From positions 124,001 through 188,000 of the forward strand of contig CAJCHZ010000047.1 of assembly GCA_903970165.1 (NCBI GenBank): a stretch of 64,000 bases of DNA, written 5' to 3'. A program made the position numbers and the translations under genes. Positions 1 to 9,917 of the stretch are shown here, in pieces. Source of the stretch: Betaproteobacteria bacterium. GTDB lineage: Bacteria; Acidobacteriota; Terriglobia; Acidiferrales; UBA7541. Positions within the stretch are counted from its first letter, which is position 1; each line of letters starts with the position of its first letter. The notes beneath the pieces were generated by a model, which did not search any database, was not told where the DNA came from, and was given only the letters and a program-made list of their open reading frames with translations.

Positions 1-1599
1 GCCCAGCAGCAAAGTCAAACACAGCGCCATCTGCGCCGCCACGAGCAACTTGCCCGCCCAGGAACTCCGTTTGCTTCGTTGAGATGGTGCGTTGGACGTC
101 TTCAGCGTGGCATTCGCGGAGGCGCTCAGCACGTTGCGCAGCGGCGCCAAGCCGAAAACGACGGCGCAGGCGAGCGAAATTCCGAACGTGAACAGCAGTA
201 CGCTGCGGTCCAGCGAAAAGGGAAGCTCGATCTGTGACCATGCAGCCAGCGCGCTGCTGGCCGAGACCGCGAAAAACCAGCCCAGCAAGGCTCCCGCGCC
301 GACCAGCAGCAAACTCTCTGCGAGTAACTGGCGTAGCAGGCGCCCCGTCCCCGCGCCCAGAGAAATGCGCACGGCAAATTCGCGCTGGCGGGCGGAGTTG
401 CGCGCCACCAGCAGCATGGCCACGTTGGTACACGCGATGAGGAGCACCAGCGCAACCATGGCCATCAACACTTCAATCGGCTGCTCGTATTGGTCGCGCA
501 CCACCTGGATGCCTCGCGCGGGCACCAGTGCCAGCAGCGGCTTGAAGTTTTTCGGATCCGCATCGGGGACGCCAATCCACGCGGCTCGTTGAAACGGCGG
601 ATCGAGAATAACCAGTGCTTGCGGCAAGGAAACGCCGGGCTGCAGCCTCCCGATCAGCCTGAGGCACCACCATTTGGGCGTGCCATACAAAGTGTTCATC
701 GAGGGCGGATTGCCCCAGGCGTTCAGCTCCGGCCGGTTTTGCAGCGGAATCCACAGATCGGTGGCATTCCCGCGATCCAGTCCATAGAAGCCCGGCCCTG
801 CCACCCCAACGATGGTGATCGGCACGCTCTTGACGTAAATCGTCTGGCCGATAGCGGAGTTCTTGCTCCCGAAGCGCGCCGTCCAGTAAGCATAACTGAG
901 CACCGCGATCGGCGCGTGCCCGCGCTCGTCTTCGAAGGCAAAACCACGGCCGAGAGAAAATCCGGCGCCCAGTCCCGAAAAAAAATTTCCGCTGACCATG
1001 TCCACTGCGGCCTCTTCCGGATCCTGCCCGATACGGACAGGCGTTTTCCCGGCCGCCAGCGGAACGTACGCCATCAGGTCCGAAAACGCGTTGCGCTCCT
1101 GGCGAAGGGCTTCAAATTCAGGGTCCGAAAAGGACGTGTCGCCGTCGCCCGTGTTCCATGCACCCGGAGGCTGATCGTTGGGCAGCGTCAGATGCACCAG
1201 TTGTTCCGGATGAGGCAGCGGCAGGTTGCGCAGCAGGACGCTGTTCATCACGCTGAACATCGCCGTGTTGCCTCCAATGCCCAGCGCCAGCGTCAATATC
1301 GCGACAAGAGTGAAGCCAGGATTCTTGCGCAGCAGACGAAAGGCGTAGCGGCAGTCCTGAACCGTGGTTTCCAGAATTGGCAGTCCGCGCCGCTCGCGAT
1401 ATTTCTCGTTCGTTTGTTCCACGCCGCCGAGCTTCATTATGGCTTCCCGCCTCGCCTGCTCTTTGGACATACCCGCGCGCAGGTTGTCTTCGATGTGCAT
1501 CGCAAGATGGCTTTCCATTTCCGCGGAGAATTCAGCGTCGCGCACTTTTTTGTTGAAGGCGCCGCCCAGCCGTGAAAACAATGCCCGCAACCGCCTCAT
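1..1599 (-). CDS. ADOP-family permease (MacB/FtsX-like), cut by window edge
   Basis: Inner-membrane permease of the acidobacterial duplicated orphan permease (ADOP) family, which resembles MacB/FtsX permeases but has no linked ATPase. The first 533 codons are visible; the 3' end lies outside the window. The N-terminus carries the cytoplasmic extension of PadR-linked ADOPs (residues ~1-85, with a 'NLRAGMSKEQARREA' motif), then the first membrane helix ('GFTLVAILTLALGIGGNTAMF'), a MacB-like periplasmic domain, and the start of the first FtsX permease unit ('VALVLLIACTNVAMLLVARN'). The ATG is preceded by GGAGGG at suitable spacing and lies 20 nt after the PadR gene stop, so the two are probably one operon. 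Substrate unknown. Family assignment is strong by similarity to the other copies here. Confidence 0.9.
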   Translation of the reverse strand, partial: MRRLRALFSRLGGAFNKKVRDAEFSAEMESHLAMHIEDNLRAGMSKEQARREAIMKLGGVEQTNEKYRERRGLPILETTVQDCRYAFRLLRKNPGFTLVAILTLALGIGGNTAMFSVMNSVLLRNLPLPHPEQLVHLTLPNDQPPGAWNTGDGDTSFSDPEFEALRQERNAFSDLMAYVPLAAGKTPVRIGQDPEEAAVDMVSGNFFSGLGAGFSLGRGFAFEDERGHAPIAVLSYAYWTARFGSKNSAIGQTIYVKSVPITIVGVAGPGFYGLDRGNATDLWIPLQNRPELNAWGNPPSMNTLYGTPKWWCLRLIGRLQPGVSLPQALVILDPPFQRAAWIGVPDADPKNFKPLLALVPARGIQVVRDQYEQPIEVLMAMVALVLLIACTNVAMLLVARNSARQREFAVRISLGAGTGRLLRQLLAESLLLVGAGALLGWFFAVSASSALAAWSQIELPFSLDRSVLLFTFGISLACAVVFGLAPLRNVLSASANATLKTSNAPSQRSKRSSWAGKLLVAAQMALCLTLLLG

Positions 1600-1619
1600 A
1601 AAGCCCTCCGTAAATCCGG

Positions 1620-1964
1620 CTAAGATCTTTCTTCGCCGGGGGCGAGGAACCGCGCCAGGATCGCGGTGGTCTGCTCCCAATCGCGTTCTTCTTTATTCAG
1701 CTGTTTTCGCCCGGCGCGGGTTAGTTTGTAATATTTCGCTTTGCGGTTGTTGTCCGACACGCCCCACTCCGAGCTGATGTAGCCTTCCTGTTCCAGCTTT
1801 AGCAGCGCGGGGTACAAAGTGCCGTAGTTCACAATGAGCAAGTCCCCGCTGGTCTGCTCGATTCGGCGCGCAATCCCGTAGCCGTGCAACGGGCCCATCG
1901 CTTGCAGCGTTTTTAGCACCATCAGAGCAAGCGTTCCCTGCCAAACATCTTTCTTTTCGCCCAT
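1620..1964 (-). CDS. PadR-family transcriptional regulator (ADOP-linked)
   Basis: 114-residue winged-helix repressor of the PadR family. The N-terminal pattern 'WQGTLALMVLKTLQAMGPLHGYGIARRI', the wing segment 'YGTLYPALLKLEQEGYISSEWG' and 'NRKAKYYKLTRAGRKQL' are typical. Length fits the short PadR type that accompanies ADOP permeases in Acidobacteriota. The ATG chosen has AAAGGAG upstream; a longer reading frame extends 56 codons further but has no family similarity there. It is co-directional with and 20 nt ahead of the ADOP gene, so it probably controls that operon and itself. Candidate operator repeats lie about 70-115 nt upstream. The ligand is unknown. Confidence 0.93.
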   Translation of the reverse strand: MGEKKDVWQGTLALMVLKTLQAMGPLHGYGIARRIEQTSGDLLIVNYGTLYPALLKLEQEGYISSEWGVSDNNRKAKYYKLTRAGRKQLNKEERDWEQTTAILARFLAPGEERS

Positions 1965-2352
1965 CGCGTTCACTGCTCCTTTGCGGAGTCCAATCCAGAG
2001 GTGTCCACCGGCCGCACAGGAGTCGCGGCTCTGCCTCCTATGGGAAACCCATACTGAACGTGCCACAATTCCTATGGGATGGCAATAGAAGAGACGAAAG
2101 TCCTCGCCATTTGTTTCATATCTTTTCACCATTTTTTGATTGCCGGCCGTGAGGAGCGTGCTTTGCCAGCAAGACCTCGCCCGCCTGTGCGGCTTGGCTT
2201 GACGGACTGATTTGAGGTACCTAATTTTGACGGACCTAAGGGTCCGCCACTACCTGTCTTGACTCTTCTGCAACTTCTGACTAGCCTCATGCGTCTACTT
2301 CTGCAGACGGTTAGGGGTGGTGTTTCCCATCTTTTCCCAAAAAGGAGCTTGC
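1965..2352. other. Intergenic region between divergent PadR-ADOP and amidohydrolase operons
   Basis: About 390 bp separating two divergently transcribed operons. It must contain the promoters of both; apart from the TCCTATGGGA repeats near 2036-2079 and the AAAGGAG ribosome site just before 2353, I see no gene or other structure. Confidence 0.6.
2036..2079. promoter_or_regulatory. Candidate PadR operator (repeated TCCTATGGGA)
   Basis: The 10-mer TCCTATGGGA occurs exactly twice, at 2036-2045 and 2070-2079 (start-to-start 34 bp), and the first copy overlaps the inverted repeat TATGGG-AAA-CCCATA (2039-2053). The elements sit upstream of the PadR gene start at 1964. Autoregulation by PadR proteins is common; binding here is inferred from position and symmetry only. 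Confidence 0.45.
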
Positions 2353-4104
2353 ATGCGTTCTGTCCTTGAGCGCCGGTGCCTCTTTACACTCGCGTTTTTC
2401 GTAATTCTCCTTGCTCTTCTCGCGAGCGCGCCCCGCGGTGTGGCGCAAGGCGGTGAGCCGCAATATTTCGCGATTCGTGGCGCCAGAGTCGTTCCAGTTT
2501 CCGGCCCGCCCGTGGAAAACGCCACCGTCGTCGTCGCCCGGGGAATCATCACAGCCATTGGCAAGGATGTGGCCATTCCACCCGACGCCTGGATCATCGA
2601 AGGCAAGGGTCTGACTGTTTATCCAGGCCTGTTTGACGCATTTACGGATGTCGGGATTCCTGCCGCAGCCGCAGGTCCTGGCGCAGGCGAATCCACCGGC
2701 CCGCGCCGTGGCGGCGAAGTCACCTCCCGTGGCCCTGAAGATCGTCCTTCGACCACGCCGTGGCGCAGCGCCGCGGACGAAGTCAGCTTTAGTGACAAGC
2801 GCGTCGAATCCTGGCGCAACGGCGGCTTCACCACGGTCGTGTCCTCTCCCAAGGGCGGCATGCTTCCGGGCCAAGCTGCGGTGCTCGATCTTGGAGGCGA
2901 ACGCGCCAGCGACATGGTTGTCAAAACGCCGGTGGCCATTCCGCTTTCTTTCCAACCCGGCGGCGGCTTCGGAAATTTTCCGGGCTCCCTGATGGGCGCC
3001 CTCGCCTACATTCACCAGGTTTTGATTGACACGGACTGGACCGCCCACGCGCAAGCCGCATACGAAAAAAATCCCAAAGGCGTTTCCCGCCCGCGTTACG
3101 ACCGCACGGAAGCCGTCCTCGGCGAAGCCCTCGAGGACCACGCTTTGGTTCTGATCCCCGCGAATAATTCGGTCCAACTTCGCCGCGCCCTTGTACTTGC
3201 CGACGCCTGGCAGGTGGATAGCTGGGATATGGATTGCGTTATTTATGGCGGGCAGATGGCTTACGAAGTCGCGCCTGAAATTGCTGAGCGGAAAATTCCC
3301 GTGCTCGTCAATCTCAAATGGGCGGAAGCGGAAAAAGACGCCGACCCCGACGACGAGCCGTCACTGCGTACGCTTCGCTTCCGCGACAAAGCGCCCTCAT
3401 CTCCGGCGGCTCTCGCCAAAGCGGGCGTCAAGTTTGGCTTTTACTCTGGCGGTATTACGGCCCCGAAAGACATCCTCAAGGCGGCAAAGAAATCAATTGA
3501 CGCGGGCCTTGCACCGGACGCTGCGCTTCGCGCGCTGACTCTTTCCCCAGCGGAGATTTACGGTGTTGCCGATCGTCTTGGATCCATCGAATCCGGCAAA
3601 ATCGCCAATCTCGTTGTGGCCGACGGCGACCTCTTTGAAGAGAAAACCAAAATCAAACTGGTCTTCGTGGATGGACGCAGATATGAAATTCACGAGCCGG
3701 AGAAGCCCAAAGATCCTCCAAAAGGGAACATGACCGGTAAGTGGAAGCTCTCCTACACCACACCTGAAGGCGCTGAGGAATCCACGCTGGATGTGGAAAT
3801 GGCTGCCGACGGTTCGCTCTCCGGAACCACCACCAGCAAGCGCGGCACAACCACCATCATCAGCGGCTACCTGAGCGGCGACAAGTTCAGCTACACGATC
3901 AACATCCCCATCGAAGGCAATGCCACCGACGTCGTGTTCTCAGGGACGTTTGACGGCACGACTCTCAAAGGCAGCATTGACGTTCTCGGCTACTCAATCG
4001 AATTCACCGGCGTCAAGCCGACGGCGAATTCCTCAAACACAGCGGCGTCCGTTACGCGGAGCCAAATCAAAAATGACTCACACGTCGCCGGAGGTGCCCT
4101 GTGA
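2353..4104 (+). CDS. Secreted amidohydrolase-like protein lacking metal ligands
   Basis: 583 residues with a Sec signal peptide ('FTLAFFVILLALLASAPRGVAQ'), a composite amidohydrolase fold (imidazolonepropionase-like) and a C-terminal beta-rich domain of about 110 residues ('MTGKWKLSYTTPEG...'). The N- and C-terminal amidohydrolase beta-sandwich segments are clear ('IRGARVVPVSGPPVENATVVV', 'GSIESGKIANLVVADGDLFE'). The catalytic HxH expected after 'YPGLFD' is replaced by 'AFTDVG', and the later His and the Asp of the 'NSDD' type are also missing, so metal-dependent hydrolysis looks unlikely. The ATG has AAAGGAG 6-7 nt upstream; an earlier in-frame ATG at 2317 lacks this. The stop codon overlaps the next gene's GTG, indicating coupled translation. 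Confidence 0.85.
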   Translation: MRSVLERRCLFTLAFFVILLALLASAPRGVAQGGEPQYFAIRGARVVPVSGPPVENATVVVARGIITAIGKDVAIPPDAWIIEGKGLTVYPGLFDAFTDVGIPAAAAGPGAGESTGPRRGGEVTSRGPEDRPSTTPWRSAADEVSFSDKRVESWRNGGFTTVVSSPKGGMLPGQAAVLDLGGERASDMVVKTPVAIPLSFQPGGGFGNFPGSLMGALAYIHQVLIDTDWTAHAQAAYEKNPKGVSRPRYDRTEAVLGEALEDHALVLIPANNSVQLRRALVLADAWQVDSWDMDCVIYGGQMAYEVAPEIAERKIPVLVNLKWAEAEKDADPDDEPSLRTLRFRDKAPSSPAALAKAGVKFGFYSGGITAPKDILKAAKKSIDAGLAPDAALRALTLSPAEIYGVADRLGSIESGKIANLVVADGDLFEEKTKIKLVFVDGRRYEIHEPEKPKDPPKGNMTGKWKLSYTTPEGAEESTLDVEMAADGSLSGTTTSKRGTTTIISGYLSGDKFSYTINIPIEGNATDVVFSGTFDGTTLKGSIDVLGYSIEFTGVKPTANSSNTAASVTRSQIKNDSHVAGGAL

Positions 4105-5591
4105 AAATTTCATGGACATTGTTTAGCACACGTCGCTGCACAGCCATTCTTTGCGCACTTGCCTTACTGGCGCTCCCACGCACTTCCGGCGCAGCAACGC
4201 CGCCCGCGCGTGCGCCCGAAGCAGCCCCCGTTATCCTCATCCAAAACGCCACCATCCTCACCGTCTCTCACGGCACCATCGAGCACGGCTCCGTCCTTAT
4301 TAAGGATGGCAAAATCGCTGAAGTCGGCACCTCCATCAAAGCCCCGAAAGATGCGCAGGTCTTCGACGCCGCGGGCCAATATGTAATCCCCGGCATCGTC
4401 GATTGTCACTCCCACATCGCCGTGGACGGCAGCGTCAACGAGGGCAGTATCTCCGTTTCCTCCATCGTCAACATAGCCGAAGTCCTCAATCCCGATGACA
4501 TTAATATCTACCGCGATCTCGCCGGCGGCGTAACGGTCGCCAATGTCCTCCATGGCTCCGCCAACTCCATCGGTGGACAAACCGTCGTCATCAAGCTGCG
4601 CTGGGGCCAGCCCGCTGCGAAGCTCCCCTTCGAAGGCGCGCTCCCCGGCATCAAGTTCGCTCTCGGCGAAAATCCCAAGCGCTCCAATTTCAGCATTCCC
4701 GGCGGGACGCCGCGCTATCCCACGACGCGCATGGGCGTCGAAGAGACCATTCGCGCCGCTTTCACCGAAGCTCGTGATTACCAGCAAGCCTGGGCCGAAT
4801 ACGACAAACGCTCCGCTGCCGGCGACAAAAACGCCGTAGCACCGCGCCGCGACCTGCGCCTCGATCCGCTTGTCGAAGTTCTTCAGGGCAAGCGCTACGT
4901 CCACGCTCACTGCTACCGGGAGGACGAAATCCTGATGCTCCTCCGTGTGGCAAAAGAATTCGGCTTCAAAGTCCGCACCCTTCAGCACGTCCTGGAAGGC
5001 TACAAAGTCGCTGACGAAATCGCCGCGGCCGGGGCCGGCGCATCCACTTTCTCCGATTGGTGGGCCTACAAAGTGGAAGCCTACGATGCCATCCCCTATA
5101 ACGCGGCCTTGATGACCCACCGCGGCGTAATCGTCTCCGTGAATTCCGACGACGCCGAAGAAGCCACGCATCTCAATCAGGAAGCTGCCAAGACCATCAA
5201 GTACGGCGGCCTCACGCATGACGAAGCGCTCAAGCTCGTCACGATCAATCCGGCGATCCAGCTCGGCATTGACAATCGCGTCGGCTCCATTGACGTCGGC
5301 AAGGACGCCGACCTGGTCATTTACAACCACGACCCGCTCAGCGCCTATGCTGTCGTCCAGAAAACGCTCATTGATGGCCGCGTCTATTTCGATCGCCAGC
5401 GCGACATTTCCGAACGCGCAGGCCTTGAAAAAGAAAAGAAAGCTCTGACAGCCAAAGAAAAGAAGGCCGGGGAGAAGAAGCCAGACGCCACCATCGAAAT
5501 GGGTAAACGGCCAGGCGCGAAGCCGGACGAAAAGAAATCCGAGGACAAACCCAAACCGCAAGGAGATGCCGTCACAGGAGGTGCTCTGTGA
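4101..5591 (+). CDS. Secreted amidohydrolase with intact metal site
   Basis: 496 residues: signal peptide, then an imidazolonepropionase/dipeptidase-like amidohydrolase of the periplasm. Metal ligands are present: HxH at His103/His105 ('PGIVDCHSH'), His268/His270 ('YVHAH'), His296 ('LQHVLEGY') and Asp350 ('SVNSDD'). The C-terminal ~50 residues are Lys/Glu-rich and low in complexity. Starts at GTG, which overlaps the previous stop (GTGA), with GGAGG 6 nt upstream. It is the only one of the three coupled paralogues that keeps the active site, so it is probably the catalytic member. Substrate unknown; this family acts on cyclic amides and dipeptide-like substrates. Confidence 0.9.
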   Translation: MKISWTLFSTRRCTAILCALALLALPRTSGAATPPARAPEAAPVILIQNATILTVSHGTIEHGSVLIKDGKIAEVGTSIKAPKDAQVFDAAGQYVIPGIVDCHSHIAVDGSVNEGSISVSSIVNIAEVLNPDDINIYRDLAGGVTVANVLHGSANSIGGQTVVIKLRWGQPAAKLPFEGALPGIKFALGENPKRSNFSIPGGTPRYPTTRMGVEETIRAAFTEARDYQQAWAEYDKRSAAGDKNAVAPRRDLRLDPLVEVLQGKRYVHAHCYREDEILMLLRVAKEFGFKVRTLQHVLEGYKVADEIAAAGAGASTFSDWWAYKVEAYDAIPYNAALMTHRGVIVSVNSDDAEEATHLNQEAAKTIKYGGLTHDEALKLVTINPAIQLGIDNRVGSIDVGKDADLVIYNHDPLSAYAVVQKTLIDGRVYFDRQRDISERAGLEKEKKALTAKEKKAGEKKPDATIEMGKRPGAKPDEKKSEDKPKPQGDAVTGGAL

Positions 5592-6943
5592 AGCGCCTGA
5601 AATGGATTGAGCTTTCTGTCGCCAGCACGGCAGCCGCTTGCAGTTTTTTTCTGGGTGCTTCGGCGCAAGCGCAGACGCCCACAACCTACGCCTTGACCCA
5701 CGCAAAAATCTTCACCTTGGCAGGAGCTCCCATAGAAGACGGCACGCTCGTTATTCGTGACGGCAAAATCGCCGCCGTCGGCCCAAACCTGGAAGTCCCT
5801 TCGGGCGCGCAAGTCATCGACGCGAAGGGCCTCCAAATCTATCCCGGCCTCTTCGACCCTCTAACGCAAATGGGCTTAAGCGAAATCTCTGCCGTAAACG
5901 CGACAGTGGACTCTTCCGAAACTGGCGCTTACAACCCCGACGTCGTGGCAGCCACAGCTGTGTTTCCGTCCAGCGAACACATTCCGGTCACGCGCGCCGC
6001 GGGCATCACCGAAGTTCTCGTAGCTCCAGGCAGCGGCGGCTTCGATTTCAGCGGCTCGCGCGGCGTCATCGGCGGCCAGGCCTCCGCCATCCATCTCGCT
6101 GGCTGGACCATCAACGAAATGCTGATTAAAAGATCCGTCGCCATGGTCCTGACGTGGCCCACAATTCAAACCGCCTCATTCGACGTCGCCACATTCTCCC
6201 GGAAAGACAAGCCGTTTACCGAGGCCAAGCAGGACTATGAAAAGCAAGTCAACGAACTGACCGACTATCTCGACCGCGCCCGCCACTACGCCCAGGCCAT
6301 GGGGCACGGCGGCCCGTCCGATTTCCAACGCGATGTCAAACTCGAAGCGCTGGCTCCTGTCGTCCGTGGCCAGCTCCCGCTTCTCATCTTCGCCGATCGC
6401 GCCCGCGACATCCGCAACGCCGTCGAATACTGCGACAAGCAAAAACTAAGAATGATTCTCGCCGGCGGCGGGGAAGCTTACAAAGTGAAGGATCTTCTCC
6501 GCTCTAAAGGAATTCCCGTAATCCTCCGTCCCACTCTGACGCTGCCCGAGGAAGAAGATGACGCCTACGATAGTCTTCTCACGCAACCTGCCGAACTTGC
6601 TGCGGCTGGCGTCAAGTTCGCTTTCGGCAGCTTCGACAATTCCTTCGCGCGCCGTCTCGGCCAGCAAGCCGCCAACGCGGTAGCCTACGGCTTGCCTTAC
6701 GAGGAAGCCCTGAAAGCCGTAACCCTCTACCCCGCGCAAATTCTGGGCGTGTCGGATCAAGTCGGCACGCTGGAAACTGGAAAGGTAGCCAACATCATCG
6801 TCACGAATGGAGACCCGCTCGAACTCACAACCGACGTGAAGTTCCTCTTCATCAAGGGCCAGCAAACTTCCCTCGACAACCGTCATCTACGCCTGTACGA
6901 AAAATATTCAAACCGACCCAAACCCACGACCGGCGCAAACTAG
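5588..6943 (+). CDS. Secreted amidohydrolase-like protein lacking metal ligands
   Basis: 451 residues with a signal peptide ending near 'ASAQAQ'. N-terminal 'ALTHAKIFTLAGAPIEDGTLVIRDGKIAAVG' and C-terminal 'ILGVSDQVGTLETGKVANIIVTNGDPLE' are the amidohydrolase beta-sandwich segments. After 'IYPGLFD' the sequence reads 'PLTQMG' instead of HxH; the later His residues and catalytic Asp are also absent ('FGSFDNSF' where 'SVNSDD' stands in the active paralogue). GTG start overlapping the upstream stop (GTGA) with AGGAGG ahead. Third gene of the coupled operon; perhaps a non-catalytic partner or binding protein. Confidence 0.87.
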   Translation: MKRLKWIELSVASTAAACSFFLGASAQAQTPTTYALTHAKIFTLAGAPIEDGTLVIRDGKIAAVGPNLEVPSGAQVIDAKGLQIYPGLFDPLTQMGLSEISAVNATVDSSETGAYNPDVVAATAVFPSSEHIPVTRAAGITEVLVAPGSGGFDFSGSRGVIGGQASAIHLAGWTINEMLIKRSVAMVLTWPTIQTASFDVATFSRKDKPFTEAKQDYEKQVNELTDYLDRARHYAQAMGHGGPSDFQRDVKLEALAPVVRGQLPLLIFADRARDIRNAVEYCDKQKLRMILAGGGEAYKVKDLLRSKGIPVILRPTLTLPEEEDDAYDSLLTQPAELAAAGVKFAFGSFDNSFARRLGQQAANAVAYGLPYEEALKAVTLYPAQILGVSDQVGTLETGKVANIIVTNGDPLELTTDVKFLFIKGQQTSLDNRHLRLYEKYSNRPKPTTGAN

Positions 6944-7159
6944 GTCGGACGGTATTCGCCAAATCATGGCTGGGGCGCGACACGGTTGCGCACCGAAACG
7001 CCTGGGCCTAATACGGTCCTCGTCCACTTTTTCTTCGTAGAGGCTGGGCTTGTTTCGACGCTACGGCTGCGGCCCTTATCTCCCCGCCCCTCCAGAAACG
7101 ATCCATCGCACGATCCGTCAGACTCATATAGACTTTCCGCGCCAAGGGAGAACGACACC

Positions 7160-9586
7160 ATGAAACTCTTCCAAGACCTCCGTTACGCCTTTCGCCTTCT
7201 AACCAAATCCCCCGCCTTCTCCCTAATCGCCATTCTCACGCTTGCGTTCGGCATCGGTGCCAACACTGCCATTTTTACTGTGGTCAACGCCGTCTTACTT
7301 CGTCCTCTGCCGTTCAAAGATCCTTCTCGTTTGGTCATCCTTGCGGAAAAAAGTCCCTACCCTACAATCACCGTTTCTTATCAGAACTGGCAGGATTGGC
7401 GCGACCAAAGCCACTCGTTCGAATCCGTGGAAGGCATGCGGCCTTCCACCATTGCACTCACCGGCTCCAGTGGTGATCCAGAGCGCCTCAAGTCTCAATA
7501 TGCTACCGCTGGTTTGTTCCCGCTCCTGGGAGTCAACGCCGCACTCGGCCGCACGTTCCTCCTTGAAGAGGACCGCGCTGGGGGAAATCCTGTCGTCCTG
7601 CTCAACTACGGTCTTTGGAAGCGACGCTTCGCCGGCTCGCCTGAAATTATCGGCCAATCCGTCACCCTTGACTCCGTGCCCCGCACTGTCGTCGGCGTAC
7701 TTCCAGCGGGCTTCGAGTTGATTTTCCCCGCGGATGTCTATCTCCCTTTCACTCCCTGGGCCAAAACTCTTCCCGATGACCGCAACTGGCATCCCGGCAT
7801 TTTCGCCATGGCGCGGCTCAAGCCCGACGTTACCCAGGAGCAAGCTCGTACGGAAATGGTCCTCATCGCCAAGCGCCTCGAGCAGCAGTATCCCGATTAC
7901 AACACCAGCGTCAGCGCCAACATTGTCGGCGTTCGGGAGCAAATGGTGAAGAATATTCGTCCAGCGCTTCTCCTCCTCCTCGGTGCTGTGGCCGCCGTCC
8001 TTCTGATCGCCTGCGTCAACGTAGCAAACCTCCTTCTTGCTCGGGCTGCATCTCGCGGCCGCGAGATCGCCATCCGAACCGCTATGGGCGCCAGTCGCTC
8101 GCGCGTGGTCCGTCAACTTCTCACCGAAAGCGTGCTCCTCTCGTTCTCCGGCGGCGTGCTTGGCATTCTAATTGCCATTGCCGCACTTGGGCCTCTCCTA
8201 AGGCTCGCTGCGGGCAGCGTCCCTCAAGCCTTAACCGTAGAACTCGATTATCGCGTTCTTCTTTTCACTCTCGGCATTTCTATCGTCACGGGCATTTTCT
8301 TTGGCATCGTTCCAGCTCTCCGCACTGCCCGGCTCGACCTTCGCGAAACCCTGAACGAAGGTTCGCGAGGCTCTACTGCTGGTCCTGGACATCAGCGCAC
8401 TCGCGGTTTGCTGGTTGCCGCGGAAATTGCCATGGCCATGCTCCTCCTCGTCGGGGCGGGCCTCTTGCTTCGCAGTTTTTCGCGCTTGCAGGAAGTTTCT
8501 CCCGGGTTCCAGCCCGATCACCTGCTCGCCGCCGACTTTCCTCTTTCGCAAAACGCTTACGCCAAGCCAGAGCAGCGCTTCGAGTTTTTCGATCGCCTCG
8601 TTCAGCGAGCGCAATCGCTCCCCGGAGTTCGCTCCGCGGCCGCAACCTCCGCCGTGCCCGTAAATGCCGGAGGCGGCGCTATTCACTTTAATATTTATGG
8701 GCGCCCGCCCAAATCACCTCATGATTTCACCGCCGCCGGATATTTCACGGTGACGCCAAACTACTTTGAGACTATTGGCGCGCCGGTTTTGCAGGGCCGG
8801 CTGTTTACGCCGTCGGATATCGAAAAAGCTCCGGCGGTGGTTGTGGTAAACGCCACCATGGCCCACACCTACTGGCCGAATGAAAGCCCTATCGGAAAGC
8901 GCATGCAGCTCGGCGCGCTTCCCGATGATCAGGTACCGTGGATGCAAGTGGTGGGCGTCGTCGGTGACGTGCTCCAGAATCTCGGGAATGCTCCCGCCGC
9001 CGAAATGTACCTCCCCTACCGCCAGGCTGACGGCTTGCTTCCCGTTTTCCAGCTTTCCCTCGTCATGCGCACAGCCACGGAGCCGCATGGCGCGGTGTCT
9101 TCTCTCCGAACCGCAGTCGCCGAAATCGATCCCAACCAGCCAATCGTCAATGTGCGCTCGATGGAAGAAAACATTGCCACGAGCACGTCCGATACGCGCT
9201 TCCGCACCTGGCTTATCGGAATTTTTGCCGTTCTCGCGCTGGTGCTCGCCGGAGTAGGCGTATACGGCGTGATGTCCTACACCGTCACGCAGCGTATCAG
9301 CGAAATCGGCGTCCGCGTCACGATGGGTGCGCAACCAACCGACGTTTTCCGTCTCATTGTTGGCGAAGGCCTGAGGCTCGCTCTCATCGGCGTGGTCCTC
9401 GGCCTCGCCGCGGCTCTCGCCCTGACGCGCCTGCTGAAAACCTTCCTCTTCGGCATTAGTGCCTACGATCCAGTCACTTTTGTCGGTGTCTCCGTGCTGT
9501 TAACGCTCGTCGCCCTGGCGGCCTGTTATTTCCCGGCCCGCCGCGCGACCCTTGTCGATCCGCTAGTTGCCTTACGCTACGAGTAA
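7160..9586 (+). CDS. ADOP-family permease, PadR-less short-N-terminus type
   Basis: 808-residue ADOP permease. It begins directly with '[39 protein letters not shown]' and so lacks the ~80-residue cytoplasmic extension of the PadR-linked copies. Then follow a MacB-like periplasmic domain, a first FtsX unit (four helices around residues ~270-440), a second periplasmic domain and a second FtsX unit ending '[21 protein letters not shown]'. ATG at 7160 has AAGGGAG ahead; an in-frame start further upstream has no ribosome site. No PadR gene or ATPase neighbours it. Transported substrate unknown. Confidence 0.93.
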   Translation: MKLFQDLRYAFRLLTKSPAFSLIAILTLAFGIGANTAIFTVVNAVLLRPLPFKDPSRLVILAEKSPYPTITVSYQNWQDWRDQSHSFESVEGMRPSTIALTGSSGDPERLKSQYATAGLFPLLGVNAALGRTFLLEEDRAGGNPVVLLNYGLWKRRFAGSPEIIGQSVTLDSVPRTVVGVLPAGFELIFPADVYLPFTPWAKTLPDDRNWHPGIFAMARLKPDVTQEQARTEMVLIAKRLEQQYPDYNTSVSANIVGVREQMVKNIRPALLLLLGAVAAVLLIACVNVANLLLARAASRGREIAIRTAMGASRSRVVRQLLTESVLLSFSGGVLGILIAIAALGPLLRLAAGSVPQALTVELDYRVLLFTLGISIVTGIFFGIVPALRTARLDLRETLNEGSRGSTAGPGHQRTRGLLVAAEIAMAMLLLVGAGLLLRSFSRLQEVSPGFQPDHLLAADFPLSQNAYAKPEQRFEFFDRLVQRAQSLPGVRSAAATSAVPVNAGGGAIHFNIYGRPPKSPHDFTAAGYFTVTPNYFETIGAPVLQGRLFTPSDIEKAPAVVVVNATMAHTYWPNESPIGKRMQLGALPDDQVPWMQVVGVVGDVLQNLGNAPAAEMYLPYRQADGLLPVFQLSLVMRTATEPHGAVSSLRTAVAEIDPNQPIVNVRSMEENIATSTSDTRFRTWLIGIFAVLALVLAGVGVYGVMSYTVTQRISEIGVRVTMGAQPTDVFRLIVGEGLRLALIGVVLGLAAALALTRLLKTFLFGISAYDPVTFVGVSVLLTLVALAACYFPARRATLVDPLVALRYE

Positions 9587-9917
9587 GTAGCAGAGGCGCC
9601 TTGAGCCCGGAAGTGCACACCTGCCTGTGACCTGTCGTCTGCGAACGAAAGCCTCAATCCTCAGGTTCAAGCCACGCTCGATTTGAGCGCTGGTTCATCG
9701 CCTCGAAAATCAAATGGGCGCAGAAATCAACTGGTTATAGCAATTATCGCGATTCTGGCTATTGATACCGACCACTCCTGCCATCAAAATTTGAGTGTTC
9801 GTGGAGGAATGAATCGCCGTCTTCCGAGAACCCTGATGCCGCCGTTTTTCAGGGCTCGATCGCGATGCGGTTACAACTCCGGGAAGGCAAGCAACTCAAA
9901 ATAGGTCGCTGCTTATC
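9587..9917. other. Intergenic region, no gene seen
   Basis: About 330 bp between the ADOP gene and the IS630-type fragment. A 73-codon open frame exists but has no recognisable domain or ribosome site. I see no convincing hairpin terminator. Confidence 0.5.

Noticed and set aside
490..1575. 361-codon plus-strand open frame
   Set aside because: Antisense to the ADOP gene; its translation has no recognisable domain while the minus strand reads as a clear permease.
4164..5705. 513-codon minus-strand open frame
   Set aside because: Runs antisense through the active amidohydrolase; high GC suppresses stops in this frame. Asp/Gly-rich sequence with no domain.
9683..9904. 73-codon frame before the IS630-type fragment
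   Set aside because: No domain, no ribosome site, ordinary composition.
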